Shown here one piece after another: positions 58,213-64,000 of a stretch of 64,000 nt of DNA. The position numbers were made by a program, and so were the translations under genes. Origin of the DNA: Deferribacteraceae bacterium UBA6799 (GTDB lineage: Bacteria > Chrysiogenota > Deferribacteres > Deferribacterales > Geovibrionaceae). The stretch covers positions 1-64,000 of the forward strand of contig DKFJ01000008.1 in the NCBI GenBank assembly GCA_002452335.1. The letters run 5' to 3'. The notes beneath the pieces are model-generated. The model did not search any database. It was not told the origin of the DNA and saw only the letters and a program-made list of their open reading frames with translations. The stretch's first letter is position 1. Every line of letters begins with the position of its first letter.

Positions 58213-60584
58213 GAAAATATACTTTTACCATCAGCATTCTTACTCTCTTTGCGGGCATGACTGCGATTCTTTTCGTTTTTCTGGTGGGCAATTTCTATCT
58301 GCGCGGGATGGATCAGGCATATCAGATAACAGAAAGCAAAATAGACGAAACAAACAGAAACATCGGATTTGCCGTGTCGTCCATACTGAATACTGCCACC
58401 AGCAATCTGTCTGTTCTGGCACAGGTGTCAGATGAACAAAATATTCTGCTGGCAAAAGATAATATCGAAAAAGTAATGTGGGAAATGCTGACGCTGGACG
58501 AAAATCTCGCCAGCATTTTTCTGACGGACACCTATGGAAATTTTTTACAGGCGAGACGCTGTCCGAGGCTGGCTGTCAGAGAAATAGACAACATCAACGG
58601 CAGCACCGCCCTTGATGTATATCAGTATAAAGATAAGAACTACGCCACACTGTCCATAGACATCAGCAAATCAAAATATGACCCGAGAACACGGACATGG
58701 TTCACCCTGCTGAGTAAGAAGAACCCGGTGTACTGGTCTGAGCCTTATATATTCGCATCCACAGGTTCGCCGGGCATCACACTTTCAGCCGCTAAGATTA
58801 ACGAGATGGGCGAGATAAACAAAGTGGCTGCGGCGGATTTTACACTGGACACCATGTCTCAGATATTGGAACAGAAAAGCCATGTGATAAATGGGGAGCT
58901 GATGCTTTTCAGCGGATCCGGGACAGTCATCGCAACCTCTTTCAAACATGAGCAGGTGGACAAAGACAACAAGATAGTCACCACAGCCGCCTTGGATTCA
59001 GAGAGACACAGAACGATAGTTGCTTACCTGACTGATGATAAACACACGGGAGTAATAGAAGACAACGGAGTCAGATACGCTTATTTCATCACCAAGCTGA
59101 ACAACAGCCAGAAAAAAGACTGGTATCTCGCATCATTCATCAAAGAGAGCAAGATAATTGGTCCTATCAGAAAAACGCTCCTTACGACCATATTATTCTC
59201 ATTCTTTATAATTATTTCCATATACTTCCCTGTCCAGGCGTATCTGCGCAGGTACTTCATCAAGCCCATAGCAAAACTGAAAGAACAAACGGCCATTGTC
59301 GCCGAGAGACATTTTGACTCCGTGCAGATGGTGGACACGAGAATACTTGAGTTTCACGATCTTGCGGACTCTATGGTTTCCATGTCAGCCTCTATCAGAA
59401 GATATGAGGTTAACCAGACACAGCTTATGGACGCCATCATCAAGATACTCGCAGGGGCGATAGACGACAAGTCGCCTTACACCGGCGGACACTGCGAGCG
59501 TGTCCCCGTTCTGGCGGAGATGCTGGCATACGCCGCCAGTTCCAGCGCGGATGAGCCGTTCAGAGATTTTATGTTCTACGGCGAAGACGAGTGGCGAGAA
59601 TTCCGCACGGCGGCATGGCTGCACGACTGCGGAAAGATAGTGACCCCTGAATATGTGGTGGACAAGGCGACCAAGCTGGAAACCATTTATAACCGGATAC
59701 ACGAGGTTCGGACACGCTTTGAGGTGCTCTACAGGGACGCTGTGATAGAATATTATGAACGGCTGAAAGACCATCCTGAAAAAGAACCGGAGCTGAAACA
59801 GGCTCTGGAATCAAAGAAAGCTAAGCTGGCTGACGATTTTGCCTTCGTGGCGGAGTGCAATGTCGGCGGTGAATTCCTGAGTCCGGAGAAGATAGAACGA
59901 CTGAAAAATATCGCCGAAACAGAATGGACAAGATATTTCGATAACAGACTGGGACTGAGCAATGCCGAAGAACTGAGGCTGAAAGAGATTCCGCCTGTAC
60001 CTGCGCCGGCAAAGGAAAAACTGCTGTCCGACAGACCAGAGCATATTTTAAGCCGTGAAAAAGCGATAGATATGAACGAGTACCACCAGCTCGGCGTTAA
60101 AACGCCTATTCCCGAGAACGCCTATAACCACGGGGAACTATACAACCTGTCCATAAGCAGGGGAACGCTGACCGAAGAGGAAAGATTCAAGATCAATGAG
60201 CATATAATAATGACCATAAAGATGCTGGAGCAGCTTCCGTTCACCGAAAATCTCAAACGTGTCCCGGAATACGCATGCGGTCACCACGAGACAATGATAG
60301 GCAACGGATATCCCAGAAGACTGAGCAAACGCGATCTGTCTATTCCGGCGAGGATAATGGCGATAGCAGATATCTTCGAAGCGCTGACCGCCTGCGACAG
60401 ACCTTACAAAAAGGCGAAAACGCTTTCTGAATCAATAAAGATAATGAGCTTTATGCGCAATGACGGTCACATAGATCCGGATATTTTCGCCCTGTTTCTA
60501 AAAGAAGGAATTTATAAGAAATACGCAGAAAAATATCTGGATAAGAGCCAGATAGACGATGTGGACATATCAAAGTATCTGTAA
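58209..60584 (+). CDS. dCache-HAMP-HD-GYP signalling protein with a large insert
   Basis: The 791-residue protein has a membrane helix (8-29), a periplasmic dCache-type sensor (about 35-315), a second helix (about 322-345), a HAMP segment and an HD-GYP domain with catalytic residues visible: GGHCERVPVLAE (His428), WLHDCGKIVTPEYV (His472-Asp473), HHETMIGNGYP (from 692). The distance between the HD and HHE motifs is about 220 residues, against about 50 in the HD-GYP protein at 27139, because of a roughly 165-residue helical insert. It is coupled to the PotD-like gene. Its tail overlaps the convergent UbiD-like gene by 15 bases. Confidence 0.92.
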   Translation: MRKYTFTISILTLFAGMTAILFVFLVGNFYLRGMDQAYQITESKIDETNRNIGFAVSSILNTATSNLSVLAQVSDEQNILLAKDNIEKVMWEMLTLDENLASIFLTDTYGNFLQARRCPRLAVREIDNINGSTALDVYQYKDKNYATLSIDISKSKYDPRTRTWFTLLSKKNPVYWSEPYIFASTGSPGITLSAAKINEMGEINKVAAADFTLDTMSQILEQKSHVINGELMLFSGSGTVIATSFKHEQVDKDNKIVTTAALDSERHRTIVAYLTDDKHTGVIEDNGVRYAYFITKLNNSQKKDWYLASFIKESKIIGPIRKTLLTTILFSFFIIISIYFPVQAYLRRYFIKPIAKLKEQTAIVAERHFDSVQMVDTRILEFHDLADSMVSMSASIRRYEVNQTQLMDAIIKILAGAIDDKSPYTGGHCERVPVLAEMLAYAASSSADEPFRDFMFYGEDEWREFRTAAWLHDCGKIVTPEYVVDKATKLETIYNRIHEVRTRFEVLYRDAVIEYYERLKDHPEKEPELKQALESKKAKLADDFAFVAECNVGGEFLSPEKIERLKNIAETEWTRYFDNRLGLSNAEELRLKEIPPVPAPAKEKLLSDRPEHILSREKAIDMNEYHQLGVKTPIPENAYNHGELYNLSISRGTLTEEERFKINEHIIMTIKMLEQLPFTENLKRVPEYACGHHETMIGNGYPRRLSKRDLSIPARIMAIADIFEALTACDRPYKKAKTLSESIKIMSFMRNDGHIDPDIFALFLKEGIYKKYAEKYLDKSQIDDVDISKYL

Positions 60585-61622
60585 AAACTCTATCTCGCTG
60601 AATCTGCCGTAGAAATAATCATTTTTTACGGCTTTTGTCAGGCTTGATGTCACTTTTGCGCATTTAACGGTGCATTTCTGCAAAAAAACGCCGTCTGACG
60701 GATGAACGATATCTATAATCTCAGGGAATTCGTCCTTCATCCTGTAATAATGAATTCTGGCGGCGGCTATCCCCAGCCATGCGTTCTCCATGGGCGGATC
60801 GCCTATCACGGTGGACTGAAACACACCGTCAGGTCTGATCCTGACCGATTCTATATCCATCACCGGAAACATCTTCCGCTCACAGTAACTTCTTCTGTAG
60901 TTATAGAACTGTCCGCCCAGTGCTTTCTCACCGTTCAACCTTCCCTGGATAATGATCTGCGTATCGGATGGCACAGGATGATGCTCCGTCTTGATCCAGC
61001 GAGCACAACCCAGACAGGAGGCAAGCCTCAGCTCATCCGTCTCTTCCGGAAAAGAACAGGCGGCAGTGAAAAGCAGATAGGGTGAGCACCCCACCGCCAC
61101 AGTCACCGACAAACCGCAGGAAGACTCCGCCAGCCGGAAAAGCTCTGAGGACTCACGGCAGTGAACCACTGCCATATTTTCTGAAATGGGCTCGATTCTA
61201 TATATCCCACAATCATATACACCATTGCTTTCTGATATTATGCACGCCATTGACAGCGTGCCGGATGTGTCTTTTTCATAGAATTTATAGAGTGGCAGAG
61301 CTGATAGCCCGCCCAGTTCTTCGTATTTTTCAGGATATGTAAACTGTAGTTCCGGTCTCAGCGTCATCGACTTATAAGCCTTTTCGGCGATGGCATCATA
61401 CGTCATACCCCAGGCTTTTTCCAGCCTGTCCATAGAGCCGTACAGATTCAAAAGCAGTGGTATATTTGATGACGAATGGCGGGTGTACAGAAGGGCATTC
61501 AGACCGTTTTTGCTGTGATAGTCCGCCCTTTTCGCTATATCTGTGCCTGCTGTCAGCTCAGAGACAACATCCAGCCTGCCGGACGAGGCGGTGTAGAGAA
61601 GATATTCACCGAAGTCTATCAG
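60570..61622 (-). CDS. Short UbiD-family-like protein with a probable CTG start
   Basis: From the first canonical start (TTG 61451) the protein has 293 residues and lacks a normal N-terminus. Reading upstream in the same frame adds 57 residues matching the UbiD start: IDFGEYLLYTASSGRLDVV, then IPLLLNLYGSMDRLEKAWG. No ATG, GTG or TTG occurs there; the frame opens after a TGA at 61649, and the only fitting start is CTG 61622, which overlaps the ubiE stop as CTGA behind AAAGGAG. VAVGCSPYLLFTAACSFPEE near 175 is a UbiD-like strand. With CTG it has 350 residues, still much shorter than UbiD, so it may be a reduced, possibly inactive member. Confidence 0.75.
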   Translation of the reverse strand: MIDFGEYLLYTASSGRLDVVSELTAGTDIAKRADYHSKNGLNALLYTRHSSSNIPLLLNLYGSMDRLEKAWGMTYDAIAEKAYKSMTLRPELQFTYPEKYEELGGLSALPLYKFYEKDTSGTLSMACIISESNGVYDCGIYRIEPISENMAVVHCRESSELFRLAESSCGLSVTVAVGCSPYLLFTAACSFPEETDELRLASCLGCARWIKTEHHPVPSDTQIIIQGRLNGEKALGGQFYNYRRSYCERKMFPVMDIESVRIRPDGVFQSTVIGDPPMENAWLGIAAARIHYYRMKDEFPEIIDIVHPSDGVFLQKCTVKCAKVTSSLTKAVKNDYFYGRFSEIEFLQIL

Positions 61623-62308
61623 GCGTCTCCTTTTATGCAGATGGTAGCGTCACATATTCCGAATGTCATGGGGTTGAACTGAGCGTCGGCAAATCCGGCG
61701 TCCAGTATCATTTTTCTGTAAACGTCCCTTTTGGGAAATTTATATACGGAATCGGGCAGATATTCATATGCTTTTCTGTCGCCGGAGATTATGCCGCCGA
61801 TGAAAGGAAGTATCTTTGTGAAATAGAGCCTGTAGAGCCTGCTGAATATAGGTCCTTCCGGCTGGGAGAACTCCAGTATGCAGAGCCTGCCTCCGGGTTT
61901 CAGAACACGGCGCATCTCGCCGAGCCCCTTGGGCTTGTCTGTCACATTGCGGAAGCCAAACGATATGGTTATCCTGTCGAAGCTGTTGTCGGCATAAGGA
62001 AGGTTGTGAGCATCTGAAACACAGAAGAGTCCGTCAGAGAACTTCTGCTGGCCTATCTTCATCATGTTGTAGCTGAAATCACCGCCGACAAGGGTTATCC
62101 CTCCTACTCTGCGGTTCATCTCTATCATCATGTCCGCTGTGCCGCAGGCAAGATCCAGAACAGTCTGTCCGCTCTTTATCTCTGCCAGTCTGATAGCTTT
62201 TTTGCGCCAGCGCACATCCGTGCGGAAGCTCAGCAACCTGTTCAGAAGGTCATAGCGCCCCGCTATATTGTCAAACATCTGCTGTATCTCTTTCGATTTC
62301 TGCTCCAA
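61619..62308 (-). CDS. ubiE: Demethylmenaquinone/ubiquinone methyltransferase
   Basis: The 229-residue SAM-dependent C-methyltransferase performs the last step of menaquinone (or the 2-methyl step of ubiquinone) synthesis. FDNIAGRYDLLNRLLSFRTDVRWR near 12-35, the SAM-binding VLDLACGTADMM near 50, ISFGFRNVTDKPKGLGEMRRV near 115, LKPGGRL and FPKRDVYRKMILDAGF near 192 are all typical. It lies ten bases after the SpoIIE-like phosphatase gene and overlaps the UbiD-like gene by four bases. Confidence 0.96.
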   Translation of the reverse strand: MEQKSKEIQQMFDNIAGRYDLLNRLLSFRTDVRWRKKAIRLAEIKSGQTVLDLACGTADMMIEMNRRVGGITLVGGDFSYNMMKIGQQKFSDGLFCVSDAHNLPYADNSFDRITISFGFRNVTDKPKGLGEMRRVLKPGGRLCILEFSQPEGPIFSRLYRLYFTKILPFIGGIISGDRKAYEYLPDSVYKFPKRDVYRKMILDAGFADAQFNPMTFGICDATICIKGDA

Positions 62309-62318
62309 TTAAATCCCC

Positions 62319-63881
62319 TTAAACCCTGATGATCATACAGGTAAAATCGTCTTTCTGCATGGCGGTGTCTTTCACCAGCACCTTATACAGGGTATCCAGT
62401 ATAGCTTCTTTGCCGGATTCTGCAAGCTGTTTGACCGCATTCATCAGAGAGTCCTCATCGATATACTCGATAAGCCCGTCTGTGTAGAGAAACAGGCAAT
62501 CCCCCTCTTTCAGGTTTACAGATTTCACCTGATAGGGTTCTTCCATGAGCCCGATGGGCAGAAAATCCGATGTGATCTTCGTATCTTTATCCGAAAAGTG
62601 CATGATGGGTTCGTGCCCGCATGACAGATATTTCAGCTCGTTTGTCTTTTTGCATATGAACCCGAAAAAAGCCGTGATAAATCTGTCGCCGAAGTTTTTG
62701 CTCAGAATGAATCTGTTCAGCGCGTCTGTCATCTTATCCAGCGCCTTGTCAGCGGAGAAATGTTCCGCATTCTCAGTGAAAACACTCAGCACCACTGTGA
62801 AGACCGCCGCTGAATATCCCTTTCCGCATACATCCGCTATGCAGAAGAAGGTGCCTTCGTCTGTATCCTTAGCCAGCAGATAATCGCCGCCGGCGGAACG
62901 AGCGGGAAAGTTGATCCCCTCTATGCTGAAATTTTTGTCCGCTGATATCCTCTGCGACACAAATTTGTTCAGAATCTCGCCGGTGGCAGCCATTTCTGAT
63001 TCCTGAACTTTCAGTTTTGTCATCTTCTGGTGATAGACAGCGTTTTCCACAGCAGTGGAAACGATGGACGATACCAGCTCGGAAAACTCCTTATCAGGTA
63101 TCACGTCAAAATGTATGTTGAAAAGCAGAATATGTATGTTATTAGTCTCTTCGAAAATTATAAAGACATTATCTATGTTAAATTTAGAGCACTCGATGTG
63201 TTCCTCGACAAACTCTGTGAACCCGGTCTTCACAGCATAATCATAGGCAGGCATGTCAGAGATGGTTATATGTTTTCTGATATCATCCGTCTCAATCCCG
63301 AATCCCTTAAAATCGTCACCGTGGAGAACGCAGCCCGCCTCTGCGCTGAAAACATCCATAAAAAATGTGAGAGCCATAGCCACCACTTCGTCCAGCTCCA
63401 CAGCCCTCAGTATCCGGCTGCTCTGTTTCACAAACTCCAGTTTTTTCTGATAATCCACATATACGTTTATGTTGCGTTCTCTGGCGACCAGCTCCGCCAG
63501 ACGCTGACCTAAATATCCGCTGACGTTTTCCAGACAGCCAAGCTGGCTATCTTCTGGCGTCTCATGAAAGGTGACCACTCCATAAACGTTTCCCATGTAT
63601 GTAAAAAAGACAGTGCATTTGTTTTCTATGCGTTCATCGAAAAACTCCAGCACAGTGGTTTTTCTGTTGCACGCTTTGCCGTCATACCCCATGTCATGGA
63701 TATCGTAGCGTCCTTCGGCATTCTTATAATATCCTGTCACCGGAGCGCATATATTAGACTCTGTACGCCATATAGTAAACGGCACGAACCACTTAGATTC
63801 AAGAAGCTCTCTGAGCCCATGAAAAAGATCCTGCACACCGGATGTAAAAAGTGTTTCCAGCATCCTGTCAGGAAGCTGCAT
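62319..63881 (-). CDS. SpoIIE-type PP2C phosphatase with GAF-like sensor
   Basis: The 520-residue cytosolic protein has an N-terminal half with two GAF-like sensor stretches (residues 30-290), a short coiled coil near 292-310 (KMTKLKVQESEMAATGE), and a C-terminal RsbU/SpoIIE-type phosphatase (about 315-520): NFPARSAGGDYLLAKD, ADVCGKGYSAAVF, and CLFLYTDGLIEYID. Metal-binding aspartates are present. Such enzymes dephosphorylate STAS antagonists in partner-switching circuits. ATG 63881 has AGGAGG upstream and overlaps the end of a preceding gene by 14 bases, so that gene probably encodes its partner. Confidence 0.9.
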   Translation of the reverse strand: MQLPDRMLETLFTSGVQDLFHGLRELLESKWFVPFTIWRTESNICAPVTGYYKNAEGRYDIHDMGYDGKACNRKTTVLEFFDERIENKCTVFFTYMGNVYGVVTFHETPEDSQLGCLENVSGYLGQRLAELVARERNINVYVDYQKKLEFVKQSSRILRAVELDEVVAMALTFFMDVFSAEAGCVLHGDDFKGFGIETDDIRKHITISDMPAYDYAVKTGFTEFVEEHIECSKFNIDNVFIIFEETNNIHILLFNIHFDVIPDKEFSELVSSIVSTAVENAVYHQKMTKLKVQESEMAATGEILNKFVSQRISADKNFSIEGINFPARSAGGDYLLAKDTDEGTFFCIADVCGKGYSAAVFTVVLSVFTENAEHFSADKALDKMTDALNRFILSKNFGDRFITAFFGFICKKTNELKYLSCGHEPIMHFSDKDTKITSDFLPIGLMEEPYQVKSVNLKEGDCLFLYTDGLIEYIDEDSLMNAVKQLAESGKEAILDTLYKVLVKDTAMQKDDFTCMIIRV

Positions 63882-64000
63882 CTTCTTCCTCCTCTGTTTC
63901 CAGAATGGGCAGAACAACAGAACTGATCGCCTCCGGCGGAAGATTCATCGCCATGGCGCAGTCGTCTATCAGATCATTAACTTCGTCAATGTTCTTCGCC
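63868..64000 (-). CDS. C-terminal end of a protein-coding gene cut by the window edge
   Basis: Only the last 44 codons are present: they begin KNIDEVNDLIDDCAMAMNLP and end LETEEEEDAAS, then TGA at 63868. The tail is acidic. It overlaps the phosphatase start by 14 bases in another frame, so the two are cotranscribed and probably translationally coupled. Partner-switching phosphatases often follow an anti-sigma kinase or STAS gene, but too little remains to say which. Confidence 0.75.
   Translation of the reverse strand, partial: AKNIDEVNDLIDDCAMAMNLPPEAISSVVLPILETEEEEDAAS

Noticed and set aside
1..64000. CRISPR array, transposase or prophage
   Set aside because: I saw no regularly spaced direct repeats, no transposase-like protein and no phage structural or integrase gene.

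Overview
The window is a compact, gene-dense bacterial chromosome segment from a diderm, motile, probably anaerobic or microaerophilic organism. The diderm envelope is indicated by Lgt, several lipoproteins, a TPR/beta-barrel outer-membrane protein and an AlgI/AlgJ-type O-acetylation pair. The anaerobic lifestyle is suggested by ThiH, a tungsten/molybdenum aldehyde oxidoreductase, a ferritin-like diiron protein and menaquinone-type UbiE/UbiD proteins. The selenophosphate synthetase gene carries an in-frame UGA, so the organism decodes selenocysteine. This combination fits Deferribacterota (Geovibrio/Denitrovibrio/Seleniivibrio-like), but that is an inference; no rRNA gene lies in the window.

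Layout. 0-10 kb: a leftward-facing regulatory region, a pair of large exported proteins of unknown function, an FMN-reductase/fba pair, a degenerate PEP-utilising-like protein, and an lgt / TPR-barrel / FecR-domain operon whose last gene seems frameshifted. 11-13 kb: rpsB-tsf with a structured S2 leader. 13.8-20 kb: a tightly coupled six-gene operon thiG-thiH-ogt-mtnA-AOR-class II aldolase, convergent with and overlapping moeA. 21-28.5 kb: signalling genes (SpoIIE-type phosphatase, PAS histidine kinase, chemoreceptor, HD-GYP). 28.5-30.2 kb: nhaA behind a 53-codon gene, both led by a yybP-ykoY (Mn2+/pH) riboswitch with its own promoter. 31-40.5 kb: aldehyde dehydrogenase/DUF779, algI/algJ, tRNA-Asn, ferritin-like protein, aminotransferase, selD (Sec), tRNA-Leu with a decayed partner copy, and an exported protein. 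40.5-51.6 kb: UbiD, Mrp, response regulator, thiS-thiF, comEC, dnaE-thiD, flanked by two copies of a palindromic repeat. 51.7-53.1 kb: an AT-rich pentapeptide-like membrane gene that looks acquired. 53-57 kb: quinone oxidoreductase and a TrpXYZ-type ABC importer. 57-64 kb: a PotD-like binding protein translationally coupled to a dCache-HAMP-HD-GYP protein, a UbiD-like gene that appears to start at CTG, ubiE, and a SpoIIE-type phosphatase.

The most promising systems are: (1) the thiGH-mtnA-AOR-aldolase operon, readable as on-site disposal of the 5'-deoxyadenosine made by ThiH, or methylthioribose salvage through DHAP, with a tungstopterin enzyme oxidising the released aldehyde; (2) nhaA under a yybP-ykoY riboswitch; and (3) the PotD-like/HD-GYP pair, which resembles the NspS-MbaA polyamine-sensing arrangement but with a c-di-GMP phosphodiesterase domain. 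Thiamine genes are split over three loci (thiGH, thiSF, thiD) and I see no TPP riboswitch at any of them. Several convergent gene pairs overlap at their 3' ends.
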